From NCBI RefSeq assembly GCF_001487165.1, contig NZ_LN913006.1:2634657-2698656 (forward strand): 64,000 nucleotides of DNA, in the 5' to 3' direction. The notes beneath the pieces were generated by a model, which made no database searches, was not told where the DNA came from, and was given only the letters and a program-made list of their open reading frames with translations. The position numbers and the translations under genes were made by a program. Positions 8,361 through 17,394 of the stretch are shown in pieces. The DNA comes from Blautia massiliensis (ex Durand et al. 2017) (GTDB lineage Bacteria > Bacillota > Clostridia > Lachnospirales > Lachnospiraceae). Positions within the stretch are counted from its first letter, which is position 1, and each line of letters begins with the position of its first letter.

Positions 8361-9599
8361 TTATCGGTTATTTTCTATCGCTTGTTTGAAATCTTCTTTT
8401 AAATCTTCAATATCTTCAATTCCCACACTGATACGGATCAGATCCTCGAATACTCCGGACTGCAGCTTCTCTTCGTCGGAGATGTGTGCCGCGATGGTGG
8501 ATTCCGGATGGATCACCAGTGTCTTCGTATCTCCGATATTGGAGATGATCAGCGGGATCTTCAATGAATTAATAATGGAAAAAGCCTTCTCCTTACTTCC
8601 GGTTCTTACGGTTACGATAGCTCCGTAGCCATTCCTGAACTGCTTTTCCGCAATTTCGTGATAAGGGCTTTCTTCCAGTCCCGGATAATTTACTTCAATG
8701 TCACCACCCAGGCCCTGTAAAAATCTCGCAAGCTCCAGTGCATTGTCACACTGTCTCTGCATTCGAAGTCCCAAGGTTTCCAGTCCCAGGTTATTAAGGA
8801 AAGCATTCTGCGGAGCAAGACACGCGCCAGTGTTCCGGAAAAGTCCGTTTCTAAGCTTGGCGATGTATGCAAATGGTCCGAATTTCCGGTATGGAGCAAG
8901 TCCCGGATATCGGTCAGGGTCCCATTTCAGACCCTTACCACAGACAAGAATACCGCTGATGGCATCACTGCTTCCATTGATATATTTGGAAGAGGAATGA
9001 ACCACAATGTCAGCTCCAAGCTTCAATGGCTGGATCAGATACGGGGTTGCCACCGTGTTGTCTACGATCAGCGGTACGTCATGCTTATGTGCCACTTCCG
9101 CAACTGCCTGGATATCGGTAACATCCAGCTTTGGGTTGCCAATGGTCTCTGCAAAAACAAGTCGCGTCTTCTCTGTGATCTCTGCCTCAAAAGCTTCCGG
9201 CTTATTCTCTTTCACATATTTTACGGAAATCCCGAAAGGCTTCAGATCATCGAACAGTTCCACGGTTCCGCCGTACAGTCCGCAGGCTGCCACGATCTCG
9301 TCTCCCGCCTGAAGAATGTTCAGAAACGCATTGGTCAGCGCTGCCATTCCGGAAGCACAGGCCACACTGCCGATCCCATCCTCCAGCATGGTCACTCTTT
9401 TCTCAAAGGACTCTACCGTAGGATTGTTGATCCTTGTATAGGAGAAGCCCATTTTTTTATTGTCAAAAATTTTCTCCAGGTCTTCCGCGCTGTCATGTCG
9501 GAATGCGCTGCTCTGATAGATTGGAACCTGTGTGGCTCCCTGCGGATATTTCTCGTTGGTGCCGTGGAGCAGTCCTGTATTAAAGCCGTATTCGTTCAT
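8361..9599 (-). CDS. metY: O-acetylhomoserine sulfhydrylase (MetY)
   Basis: This PLP enzyme of the Cys/Met metabolism family makes homocysteine from O-acetylhomoserine and a sulfur donor. The PLP lysine is K205 in HSSSKYINGSS. The length (412 aa) is near the usual 425. The ATG at 9599 has AAGGGA upstream and lies downstream of the promoter at 9629-9657; an in-frame GTG at 9626 would be at or before the transcript start. As first gene of the operon with HcyS/F/D, it probably takes sulfur from the HcyS thiocarboxylate, as shown for Wolinella (inference). Confidence 0.9.
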   Translation of the reverse strand: MNEYGFNTGLLHGTNEKYPQGATQVPIYQSSAFRHDSAEDLEKIFDNKKMGFSYTRINNPTVESFEKRVTMLEDGIGSVACASGMAALTNAFLNILQAGDEIVAACGLYGGTVELFDDLKPFGISVKYVKENKPEAFEAEITEKTRLVFAETIGNPKLDVTDIQAVAEVAHKHDVPLIVDNTVATPYLIQPLKLGADIVVHSSSKYINGSSDAISGILVCGKGLKWDPDRYPGLAPYRKFGPFAYIAKLRNGLFRNTGACLAPQNAFLNNLGLETLGLRMQRQCDNALELARFLQGLGGDIEVNYPGLEESPYHEIAEKQFRNGYGAIVTVRTGSKEKAFSIINSLKIPLIISNIGDTKTLVIHPESTIAAHISDEEKLQSGVFEDLIRISVGIEDIEDLKEDFKQAIENNR

Positions 9600-9628
9600 A
9601 GCCTCTTCCCTTTCTTTTGTTGACACTT

Positions 9629-9657
9629 ATATTAACCTACTATTCATAGTATGTCAA
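9629..9657 (-). promoter_or_regulatory. Promoter of the metY-to-cysN operon with internal dyad
   Basis: On the minus strand TTGACA (9657-9652) and TAATAT (9634-9629) are separated by exactly 17 bases. The spacer contains the dyad ACTAT-ga-ATAGT, a possible operator. Confidence 0.82.
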
Positions 9658-9684
9658 TAGGAAAACGGGATTAAATGTATTTTT

Positions 9685-9696
9685 TTGTGTACACAA
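9685..9696. promoter_or_regulatory. 12-bp perfect palindrome between divergent genes
   Basis: TTGTGTACACAA is self-complementary and lies between the metY promoter and the histidine kinase gene. It may be a regulator site for either; no factor can be named. Confidence 0.45.
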
Positions 9697-9792
9697 CTAT
9701 ACGACAGCATGATACAATTATAACAGTTGCGATAATTACAGCACCACAAGAAAGATGCCCGCAGGCATACAAACCTACATAAAGAACAGGAG

Positions 9793-11094
9793 GTGATCCC
9801 TATCAATATAAACCCGAAGCTCCGGAATATTTTTCACTCTTTATTCAGTCCCACCCTTGATTTCCGCGTCCGGCTGTTCAACATCCTCGCCTTGGGAGGT
9901 ACTGTGATCAGCCTGATCATGGCCTTTCTCAGTCTCGGGACCGGTTCCTGGGGAAATGTACTGATCAATTTTGCGCTGGTTGCAATCTCCGGAGGGCTTT
10001 TTCTTTATTCCTATTACAGTGGAAAATATCAGCGCTGCTACCTGATCACCATTGTCGTGATCTTTCTGCTCGTTTTTCCGGTGATGTTTTTTACCAGCGG
10101 CGGTTATCGTGGCGGCATGCCGGCATTCTTTGTGTTTGCTATTATTTTTACCGTGCTGATGCTGGAAAAAAGACGCGCTCTAATCGTTTCCCTGCTGGAG
10201 ATCCTCCTTTATATGGGACTGTGTCTGGTTGCATACCATTTCCCGGACACTGTAACTCCTTTTGCCACGGAAGCAGACCGGCTGGCAGATATCCTTCTGG
10301 CGTTTGTCTCTGTAAGTATTGTCTGCGGCAGTGTTCTCTATTTTCATCTGAAGGAATATAACCAGCAGCAGCTCCTTCTGGAGGAACAGAATCTGCGACT
10401 GCGCTCCCTTGATAATGCCAAGTCCACCTTCCTGACCACCGTTGCCCATGAGATTAAAAATCCTCTGAGTTCCATTTCCCTCCACGCGCGGGACACCTCC
10501 GAGCTCCTTGAGGAAGAGCCCCTGGATTTCTCTCTTATGCAGGAAAATCTCCGCACCATTGAACAGTCGGTAATGCGGATTGACCGGATCGTGCTGGATC
10601 TGATGGATACGGTTTCCATTGAGCAGGGACGGCTTGCCCTTTCCCTTGTCCCATCAGATCTGTCCGGTCTTTTGTATTCTGTAAAAAAAGACTACTGCAG
10701 TCATCCAAGCCCAAAGAACAATCAGCTGGTCCTTACGACACAATCCGGACTCCCGGAAATCTCTGCTGATCCGGAACGGCTGATCCAGGTTATCACCAAT
10801 CTGATCTCCAATGCAGAGCGTCACACCCAAAACGGAACCATCACCATTTCGCTTACCGGCGAACCGGGCTGGCAGACCATCTGCGTCTCCGACACCGGAA
10901 CCGGCATGTCAGAAGAAATGCGAAAAAACGCACTCAAGGGTTATGTTTCCGCTGATAAGGATTACTGGCGGCACGGCATAGGCCTCTATGTCTGTCATCA
11001 GATCATCACTGCCCATGGCGGCAAAATATGGCTGAAAAGTAAAGAAGGCGAGGGAACTCAGGTGTTCTTCTCACTTCCGGAGGAGGAATCATAA
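9793..11094 (+). CDS. Membrane sensor histidine kinase
   Basis: The N-terminal 185 residues hold about six membrane segments (roughly 30-49, 56-75, 82-101, 110-125, 130-150, 165-185). A HisKA domain follows with H219 in TTVAHEIKNPLSS, then an HATPase domain with an N-box (LISNAERH), DTGTGMS and a GIGL motif. It should phosphorylate the response regulator encoded directly downstream; its signal is unknown. The start is odd. The only canonical in-frame start (GTG 9793) lies inside AGGAGGTGATCC, a 12-base match to the 16S anti-Shine-Dalgarno. A non-standard start such as ATC at 9802 is possible. Confidence 0.9.
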   Translation: MIPININPKLRNIFHSLFSPTLDFRVRLFNILALGGTVISLIMAFLSLGTGSWGNVLINFALVAISGGLFLYSYYSGKYQRCYLITIVVIFLLVFPVMFFTSGGYRGGMPAFFVFAIIFTVLMLEKRRALIVSLLEILLYMGLCLVAYHFPDTVTPFATEADRLADILLAFVSVSIVCGSVLYFHLKEYNQQQLLLEEQNLRLRSLDNAKSTFLTTVAHEIKNPLSSISLHARDTSELLEEEPLDFSLMQENLRTIEQSVMRIDRIVLDLMDTVSIEQGRLALSLVPSDLSGLLYSVKKDYCSHPSPKNNQLVLTTQSGLPEISADPERLIQVITNLISNAERHTQNGTITISLTGEPGWQTICVSDTGTGMSEEMRKNALKGYVSADKDYWRHGIGLYVCHQIITAHGGKIWLKSKEGEGTQVFFSLPEEES

Positions 11095-11808
11095 ATGAAT
11101 GAAAAGAAATCACTTATCCTTATGGTCGAGGATGAAGAACAGGTGCTGAATACCAACTGCCGTATGCTGCGGCGCCGTGGCTACGATGTCCGCACTGCAC
11201 AGACAGCCGCCGAAGCCTGTCATCAGCTTGAAGAACAGCTTCCGGATCTTCTTATCCTGGACATTATGCTTCCGGACGGAAACGGTCTGGATCTCTGCCG
11301 CCGCTTCCGCGAAAAAACCATGAATCCGGTTCTTTTTCTCACCGGAAAAAGTGATATCCGGGATCGGGTAGAAGGACTTCAGCAGGGAGGCGACTATTAT
11401 CTCACCAAACCTTATAATTTCGATGAATTTCTGGCCGTGATCCAGATGCTTCTGGAACGCCAGAAACGAATGGAAGAAAAAATAAAAGAAAAATTTCAGT
11501 CCTCCCGTCAGATCACCATCGGCAGCCTGCGGCTGGATCTTTCGGACGGCCATGCATATCTCAATAATGCCGACACAGGCCTTACCCGGACCGAATTCTC
11601 TCTGCTGCGTCTCCTTGCAGAAAACCAGGAGAAGATTTTTTCTGCAAAGGAGCTCTACGAAGCGGTATGGGGTAGCTGTGCAGGAACAGATACCAGCACG
11701 GTACGGCGGCATATCTTTAACCTCCGGACCAAGATCGGTGCCGAAGATACCGATGAGTATGACATTGTCTCGGTTTATGGGAAGGGATATCTTTTTACCT
11801 GCCGGTAA
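11095..11808 (+). CDS. OmpR/PhoB-family response regulator
   Basis: The receiver domain has acidic residues near 11-13 (VEDEE), phospho-acceptor D56 in DLLILDIMLP and the conserved lysine in LTKPYN. A C-terminal winged helix (about 140-235) ends in SVYGKGYLFT. The length of 237 aa is typical. The gene starts directly after the kinase stop, with GGAGG eight bases upstream, so the two are cotranscribed. Targets are not evident. Confidence 0.93.
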   Translation: MNEKKSLILMVEDEEQVLNTNCRMLRRRGYDVRTAQTAAEACHQLEEQLPDLLILDIMLPDGNGLDLCRRFREKTMNPVLFLTGKSDIRDRVEGLQQGGDYYLTKPYNFDEFLAVIQMLLERQKRMEEKIKEKFQSSRQITIGSLRLDLSDGHAYLNNADTGLTRTEFSLLRLLAENQEKIFSAKELYEAVWGSCAGTDTSTVRRHIFNLRTKIGAEDTDEYDIVSVYGKGYLFTCR

Positions 11809-11901
11809 GCCGGCCTTTTCACGATCGGATAACATATTTCCAGACCTGTAAGCAGCTTTCCGTAAATGTCTCTTTTTCTTCACATTTCCAGATATCGGAA
11901 T

Positions 11902-11939
11902 CTGTCTGTTACAATGTACTTAACAGACAGATCTTTTTT
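11902..11939 (+). terminator. Terminator after the two-component system
   Basis: CTGTCTGTT and AACAGACAG form a nine-pair stem followed by ATCTTTTTTATTT. Confidence 0.85.
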
Positions 11940-12007
11940 ATTTGTAAAAATTTATGATCAAAGAATAGTAAGCAGCTAACTGCTGCGCAATTTATCAGGA
12001 GGTGCCT

Positions 12008-13323
12008 ATGCATAAAAAAATCTTAGTTCTTTTAACAGGCGCGATTGCTCTTTCCATATCTGCAGTCCCGGTCCTCGCTTCTGACCCTCCAACCGATGAC
12101 GGTCAGTACATCTGGCAGGATGAAAACGGAGATTACTGGTACCGCAATGGTTCCGAGGATGAATATATCGGGGAAGGTAATTATGCCCCTGACCCGGATT
12201 CCGGTGAACTGATGGAAGGCAATGATGCCGGCTGGACCGAACAGGACGGTTATTTTGAGCCTCATTATTATTATGAGGACGGCAGTGTGTGGCTGGAAGA
12301 TGCCACCGGAACCACATATATTGGCTCCAGAGATAAATATTATATTGATGACTACGGCAATCTTCAGGAATATTCCGATTCTGAAACTGATTCCTCCTCC
12401 GGAAATTCTTCAGAAGAATCCTCCGATACCAGTGGAAACTCCTCCTCGCAGGATTCCGATTCTTCATACCCAAATTCCTCTTCCGATACAAACACGGAAG
12501 ATTCCTCTGAATCGGAAAAGCGCGGCGAGCTTCATATGCGGGTTGGATTCCCTGCCGATGATACGATCAGAGAATCCATGCCCGAAAAAGAAGGTTATTT
12601 CGAGCAGCGTTCCGTAAATGGCGGAAAAAGCACTGCCTTTGTTTTAAAAGTACCGAATTCCTCTCTGGAGGATTCTTCCCTGAAGGGTTTTCTGGCAGAA
12701 TACTATCCGGTAAAGGGTGAGATCATCACCAAAAAGGATCTTACCTTTGAATCTTATCCTGCCACGAAATATCAATACTTAACCGAAGTCAACGAAGAAG
12801 AAAAAAATGTAGATGCTCTTGTATGCCAGACTGACGATTATACATTCGGACTTTTTGTCCTGACTCCGTCAGACACCTATGATAAGGCCGCCGAAAAGGA
12901 AGCCACAGAGCTGATCAAATCCATAGATTTCGTTTACGCAGAGCGCGTGGATATGGCCATGACGGATTACTTCCAGGTCCTCACGCCGGAGCGCTGGAAA
13001 TATCTCTGCCATTATGAAACAACCGAAACCGAAAATGGTGGATATAAACTGACTTATTACAATGAGGATGTTCCTGTACTGACTCTGGAAGCCAGATATT
13101 ACGATGGCGAAGACCAGCCTCTGGACAGTGTAGTGTATGGCAGGGCTATCTCGGCCGTATCGAAACCGTCGACGGCAAAAAATACGATCTTCTGTCCACC
13201 ATCAGCCAGTACTCCAAGGACGCCTCTGATGAATGGAAGGAAATGTATGACACTTATCTGGATGTCATAAACGGGATCCGTATAATGGATGGCTGTTCCC
13301 TGACCGAAGGAAACCATGCCTGA
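12008..13323 (+). pseudogene. Secreted serine-rich linker protein, frameshifted near its end
   Basis: A signal peptide (MHKKILVLLTGAIALSISAV) is followed by a region rich in Trp/Tyr/Asp (YIWQDENGDYWYRNG), a Ser/Asp/Glu linker of about 50 residues and a globular C-terminal domain I do not recognise. AGGAGG lies five bases before the ATG. Around 13115-13150 the frame is lost; it ends at 13270 in one frame. The +2 frame continues with plausible protein (GYLGRIETVDGKKYDLLSTI) to a TGA at 13323. One missing base would explain this, as a real mutation or an assembly error. Confidence 0.7.
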
Positions 13324-13350
13324 TCCCTTGTGATTCACAATATTTACATA

Positions 13351-13396
13351 AAAGAAGCTGCAGACTCTGTTTTTTCACTGTTCTGCAGCTTCTTTG
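13351..13396. terminator. Bidirectional terminator between convergent genes
   Basis: AAAGAAGCTGCAG pairs with CTGCAGCTTCTTT around a T-rich loop. It serves the secreted-protein gene on the plus strand and the sulfate-binding protein gene on the minus strand. Confidence 0.8.
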
Positions 13397-13427
13397 TGTT
13401 ATTGTGTCCAACTATATCTTCTGCTGT

Positions 13428-14444
13428 CTATCCTTCGTAAATCTGATCAAAAATCCCTCCATCTGAGAAATGTGTTTCCTGTGCCTTTTTCCATCCGCCG
13501 AAATCATCAATGGTGACAAGATTGATGTCCAGGTCAAACACATCGGAGTATTCCTTCAGAATATCCTGGTTTGACGGACGGTAATAATTATCACCGGCGA
13601 TCCGCTGTGCTTCATCGGAATAGAGATAATTCAGATATTCCTCTGCCACATCTCTGGTGCCTCTTTTGTCTACGACTTTATCAACTACTGCTACAGATGG
13701 CTGTGCAAGGATGCTGATGCTTGGTGTTACGATCTCGTAGTCGTCCGGATAATCCTTTACGGAAAGATAGGCTTCATTTTCCCAGGCGATCAGTACATCA
13801 CCCTGTCCGTTTTCCACGAAAGAGGTCGTTGCGCCTCTGGCTCCGGTGTCCAGGACAAGTACGTTTTTGTAAAGATCTCCGATGAATTCTTTAATTTTGT
13901 CCTCGTCTCCGTTATATTTATCTTTTGCATAGGCCCAGGCTGCCAGATAGTTCCATCTTGCTCCGCCGGAGGTTTTCGGATTTGGTGTGATCACACCTAC
14001 GTCTTTCTTTACCAGATCGTCCCAGTCTTTGATGTTCTTCGGATTTCCTTTTCTCACAAGAAATACAATCGTCGAAGTATAGGGAGCGCTGTCCTCCGGA
14101 AATTCGTCCACCCATCCGTCATCGATGAGTCCTGCATCCTGGATCGCATCCACATCATACTCCAGTGCCAGTGTTACCACATCTGCTTCCAGTCCGTTGG
14201 CAACCTCAAGTGCCTGCTTGCCGGAACCACCATGGGACTGTGTGATCTCCACATCCTGGCCTGTTTTTTCCTTCCAGTGTTCCTGGAAGCTCTTGTTGTA
14301 CTGCTCGTAAAGCTCTCTGGTCGGATCATAAGATACATTGGTGATGCTGACACTGTCCGCCGCATAGGTGGTTACGCCTGTAAGGCTTCCAATTGTTGCT
14401 ATTGCTGCAAGAGCTGCTACTGCTGATTTCCATCTTCTTTTCAT
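13428..14444 (-). CDS. sbp: Sulfate-binding periplasmic-type protein (orphan copy)
   Basis: This extracellular solute-binding protein of the sulfate/thiosulfate ABC family has the signatures [15 protein letters not shown] and [10 protein letters not shown] signal peptide covers about residues 1-29. It is 338 aa and close in sequence to the copy at 28640-29665, but it is alone, with no permease or ATPase beside it. It presumably feeds the CysTWA transporter encoded at 25.9-28.6 kb (inference). AGGAGG precedes the start. A -10 box TATAAT (14495-14490) lies upstream. Confidence 0.92.
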   Translation of the reverse strand: MKRRWKSAVAALAAIATIGSLTGVTTYAADSVSITNVSYDPTRELYEQYNKSFQEHWKEKTGQDVEITQSHGGSGKQALEVANGLEADVVTLALEYDVDAIQDAGLIDDGWVDEFPEDSAPYTSTIVFLVRKGNPKNIKDWDDLVKKDVGVITPNPKTSGGARWNYLAAWAYAKDKYNGDEDKIKEFIGDLYKNVLVLDTGARGATTSFVENGQGDVLIAWENEAYLSVKDYPDDYEIVTPSISILAQPSVAVVDKVVDKRGTRDVAEEYLNYLYSDEAQRIAGDNYYRPSNQDILKEYSDVFDLDINLVTIDDFGGWKKAQETHFSDGGIFDQIYEG

Positions 14445-14489
14445 AATACTTACCTCCTGTGTTTTGCCTCGTGTTTTGTTGTTGGGGCT

Positions 14490-14495
14490 ATTATA
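14490..14495 (-). promoter_or_regulatory. -10 box of orphan sbp
   Basis: TATAAT on the minus strand lies about 45 bases before the start codon. The -35 region (TTTCAT, 17 bases away) is weak. Confidence 0.55.
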
Positions 14496-14530
14496 AACAT
14501 GAGTAAGTACATATGAAAACTATTAGATTG

Positions 14531-14542
14531 GAAACCGTTTTC
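14531..14542. promoter_or_regulatory. LacI-type operator-like site upstream of orphan sbp
   Basis: GAAACCGTTTTC differs by one base from the perfect palindrome GAAAACGTTTTC found at 29845-29856 beside the LacI-type regulator and the sbp2-cys operon. Shared control is an inference. Confidence 0.45.
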
Positions 14543-14708
14543 AGACTATACAAAATTTCCGGGATCTCTGCCCTAAAAAGCAGCAGAAAATCCCCGGAAA
14601 ACGTTAAATCAATACAGGATTCCGTGGAAAAATTTCCGTTTTGGAATATTTCGAGAAAACGTGATCAGCCTTGTATTACGCGGGATCCTGGGCGATTTTT
14701 CATCACAC

Positions 14709-14770
14709 TTATCCACAACCGCCCCGGAAAAATGCTCTCCGGAGTGGTTGGTTTTCCACATATTCCACAG
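14709..14770 (+). other. Cluster of DnaA-box-like sequences
   Basis: A perfect TTATCCACA at 14709-14717 is followed within 55 bases by TTTTCCACA and TATTCCACA, each one mismatch from the box. The gap between sbp and thiH (14445-14793) holds no gene. No dnaA is visible, so this is not proposed as the chromosomal origin. Confidence 0.4.
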
Positions 14771-14793
14771 AAGTTATCCCATGATCTATGTTT

Positions 14794-16035
14794 TTACAGA
14801 TAGATATAATCGTTCATTACAGGCTGCAGGCCGTTCTTTTTCAAATCATTGAAGACCTCATCTACAGATCTTCCGTCAGAGATCTCAAACTGGTCATCAC
14901 CCTTATCTTCGATATCTTCCACATGGCTTCCGATTCCTGTGCTGACACCTGCGGAGATCTTGGTCGCCGCAATATTTACCAGATTATCCCTCACGCGGGC
15001 ACACTCTCTGGTGGATACCGTAATGCTTGCAAAAGGCATAAACAGACGATACGCGCATACCACCTGAAGAAGCTGCGGTTCGTGTACATCCTTCGGGTTG
15101 ATCCTGTCGTTGTTGATGATCGGACGAAGTCTCGGGCAGGAAAAAGCGATCTCTGCGTGTGGATATTTTCTCTGCAGAAGATATGCATGATATCCCGTTG
15201 CAAAAGCATCCTTGCGGAAATCATCCAATCCCAGAAGTGCCGCAAAACCAACACCTCGCATGCCGCCTTTTAACGCACGCTCCTGTGTATTTAACCTGTA
15301 TGGGAAAATCCTCTTGTGGCCTGCCAGATGCAGAGTTTCGTATTTATCAGAATTATAAGTCTCCTGGAAAACCGTTACATAATCTGCACCGCATTTGTGA
15401 AGATATGCGTACTCATCAGAATTCATCGGATACACCTCAAGACCGACTACCTTGAAATATTTCCGGGCGATCTCACAAGCCTTTCCGATATATTCCACAT
15501 TAGATTTCGTTTTGCTCTCTCCGGTAAGGATCAAAATCTCCTGGAGTCCGGTTTCTGCAATAGCTGCCATCTCTTTCTCGATCTCATCTGCATTCAGCTG
15601 TGCGCGGCGGATCTTGTTGTGGCAGTTAAATCCACAGTAAATACAGTAGTTCTCACAGTAGTTTGCAATGTAGATCGGTGTAAACATGCAGATACTGTTT
15701 CCAAAATGTTTCCTTGTTTCGATCCGTGCAGCCTGTGCGATTTCTTCCAAAAGAGGCAGCGCTGCCGGTGAAAGCAGTGCTTTAAAATCCTCCGGTGTAC
15801 GGTTGTCATGAGCAAGCGCTCTCCGTACATCCGCTTCTGTGTACTTATCATAATCATATGCGTTCATTGCGGAAATAACCTGATCCATTACATCAGATTC
15901 TTCCAGTTGTTCCATATCCGGAAGGTACTTCATGTGATCGATACGGTTCTTTTTCATATCTTCCAGAATTTCTTCATTTACGATACTTTCATTAAAATGG
16001 CCGTCCTGCTGACTGGCCTGTACTGTCTCTGCCAT
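14794..16035 (-). CDS. thiH: 2-iminoacetate synthase (ThiH), radical SAM tyrosine lyase
   Basis: ThiH cleaves tyrosine to dehydroglycine for the thiazole ring of thiamin, an oxygen-independent route. The radical SAM cluster motif is C127, C131, C134 in NYCENYCIYCGF. The related hydrogenase maturase HydG is less likely because its C-terminal cysteine motif is absent and thiG and thiS lie upstream. The start at 16035 is chosen for family fit, with GAGAGGAG about 13 bases upstream; an upstream TTG at 16107 has no ribosome binding site. At 413 aa it is longer than E. coli ThiH (377), because of an N-terminal extension. Confidence 0.88.
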   Translation of the reverse strand: MAETVQASQQDGHFNESIVNEEILEDMKKNRIDHMKYLPDMEQLEESDVMDQVISAMNAYDYDKYTEADVRRALAHDNRTPEDFKALLSPAALPLLEEIAQAARIETRKHFGNSICMFTPIYIANYCENYCIYCGFNCHNKIRRAQLNADEIEKEMAAIAETGLQEILILTGESKTKSNVEYIGKACEIARKYFKVVGLEVYPMNSDEYAYLHKCGADYVTVFQETYNSDKYETLHLAGHKRIFPYRLNTQERALKGGMRGVGFAALLGLDDFRKDAFATGYHAYLLQRKYPHAEIAFSCPRLRPIINNDRINPKDVHEPQLLQVVCAYRLFMPFASITVSTRECARVRDNLVNIAATKISAGVSTGIGSHVEDIEDKGDDQFEISDGRSVDEVFNDLKKNGLQPVMNDYIYL

Positions 16036-16201
16036 TACTCTTATGTCGCTCCTCTCATATATTGCAGCAATACTCTGGTCCTCACTGCTGCATATCTGTA
16101 AACTCAATTTTGATTGAAACCAGACAATACCTGTGTTTCACTACACAGGCAGCGCCTGTCCCCCGCTTAGTGTTCTGCGTTCAATCATTCATTTATCAAT
16201 T

Positions 16202-16987
16202 TTACTCATGAAGAAATCCGGTCAGTGGTGAAGATGCACTTGCACCTCTCTCCAGAGTTCTTCCCATACCGGAAAGATATGCACTTCTTCCTGCCTCAAT
16301 AGCTTTCTTAAAGGCTTCCGCCATAACACGGACGTCTCCTGCAGTTGCAATGGCTGTATTTGCCATAACTGCTGCAGCACCCATTTCCATAGCCTCACAT
16401 GCCTGTGACGGGCGGCCGATTCCTGCGTCCACGATGATCGGAAGGTCGATCTCGTCGATAAGGATCTGGATGAATTCTTTTGTACAGATTCCTTTGTTGG
16501 AACCGATCGGAGAGCCAAGTGGCATTACACAGGCAGCTCCTGCATTCACCAGATCTCTGGCTGCATTCAGATCCGGATACATGTATGGCATAACTACAAA
16601 GCCCTCTTTTGCAAGGATCTCTGTTGCCTTGATGGTCTCATAGTTATCCGGAAGAAGATATTTGGAATCATGGATAACTTCGATCTTTACAAAATCTCCA
16701 CAGCCAAGCTCGCGGGAAAGTCTTGCAATACGGACTGCTTCCTCTGCATTTCTGGCTCCTGATGTATTCGGAAGAAGAGTAACATCCTTCGGCACATAGT
16801 CAAGAATATTGGCAAGCCCACCCTCATTTGCACGGCGCAGGGCAAGTGTTACGATCTGAGTTCCTGCTTTTTCAATACATGCTTTTACAAGCTCCAGGGA
16901 AAATTTTCCGGAACCAAGGATAAAACGGGAAGTAAACTCATGGCCTCCCAGGATCAGTTTGTCTTCATTTGTGTTTGCTGTTGTCAT
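16202..16987 (-). CDS. thiG: Thiazole synthase (ThiG)
   Basis: ThiG joins deoxyxylulose phosphate, dehydroglycine and sulfur from the ThiS thiocarboxylate into the thiazole phosphate. The Schiff-base lysine is K101 in DFVKIEVI. The glycine-rich phosphate-binding segments [12 protein letters not shown] and [10 protein letters not shown] are present. The length of 261 aa is normal. It lies between thiS and thiH on one transcript. The 166-base gap before thiH contains a small hairpin (CCTGTGT/ACACAGG) but no terminator. Confidence 0.95.
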   Translation of the reverse strand: MTTANTNEDKLILGGHEFTSRFILGSGKFSLELVKACIEKAGTQIVTLALRRANEGGLANILDYVPKDVTLLPNTSGARNAEEAVRIARLSRELGCGDFVKIEVIHDSKYLLPDNYETIKATEILAKEGFVVMPYMYPDLNAARDLVNAGAACVMPLGSPIGSNKGICTKEFIQILIDEIDLPIIVDAGIGRPSQACEAMEMGAAAVMANTAIATAGDVRVMAEAFKKAIEAGRSAYLSGMGRTLERGASASSPLTGFLHE

Positions 16988-17150
16988 TTTTTATGTCCAC
17001 CTTTCTTTATGTCTGTTTGCAGAAAATATTTCCACCGATTTATAACCAGCGCCTTCTTCTGCCAGATCATTCTTCATCTGCATTTTTTCAGTAACTTATC
17101 TGTCAGTTACTGCCGTGGTATATATACCTAATTTTATCTCTATAGCGACA

Positions 17151-17354
17151 TCAGCAGCTTCCGCCGCCCATAAACTGCAGAATCTCCACAACATCGCCAT
17201 CTTTCAGTACTGTTGTATCGTAAGTATCTCTCTTAATGATTTCTTCATTCAGCTCTACTACAACCTGCACCGGAACATAGTTACATGCTTCCAGATATTC
17301 TGTTACTGTCACCGACTTTTCCAATGTTCTGCTTTCACCATTTACTGTGATCAT
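17151..17354 (-). CDS. thiS: Thiamin sulfur carrier ThiS with capped C-terminus
   Basis: This 67-aa beta-grasp carrier donates sulfur to ThiG as a thiocarboxylate. Its tail is EILQFMGGG followed by Ser-Cys; active ThiS must end in Gly-Gly, so two residues must be removed or the protein is unusual. The paralogue HcyS in this window likewise ends GGG plus two residues, and a JAMM protease gene is next to it. GGAAAGGAG precedes the start. It is the first gene behind the TPP riboswitch and second attenuator. No thiF lies in this operon. Confidence 0.9.
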   Translation of the reverse strand: MITVNGESRTLEKSVTVTEYLEACNYVPVQVVVELNEEIIKRDTYDTTVLKDGDVVEILQFMGGGSC

Positions 17355-17394
17355 GATCTCTCCTTTCCGGAAACTTCAAAAGCTATTCGTCAAT

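Noticed and set aside
14445-14793. Chromosomal replication origin
   Set aside because: DnaA-like boxes are present, but dnaA, dnaN and rpmH are not in the window; the evidence supports only a motif cluster.
14794-16035. HydG hydrogenase maturase instead of ThiH
   Set aside because: The C-terminal cysteine motif of HydG is missing and thiG and thiS lie directly upstream behind a TPP riboswitch.
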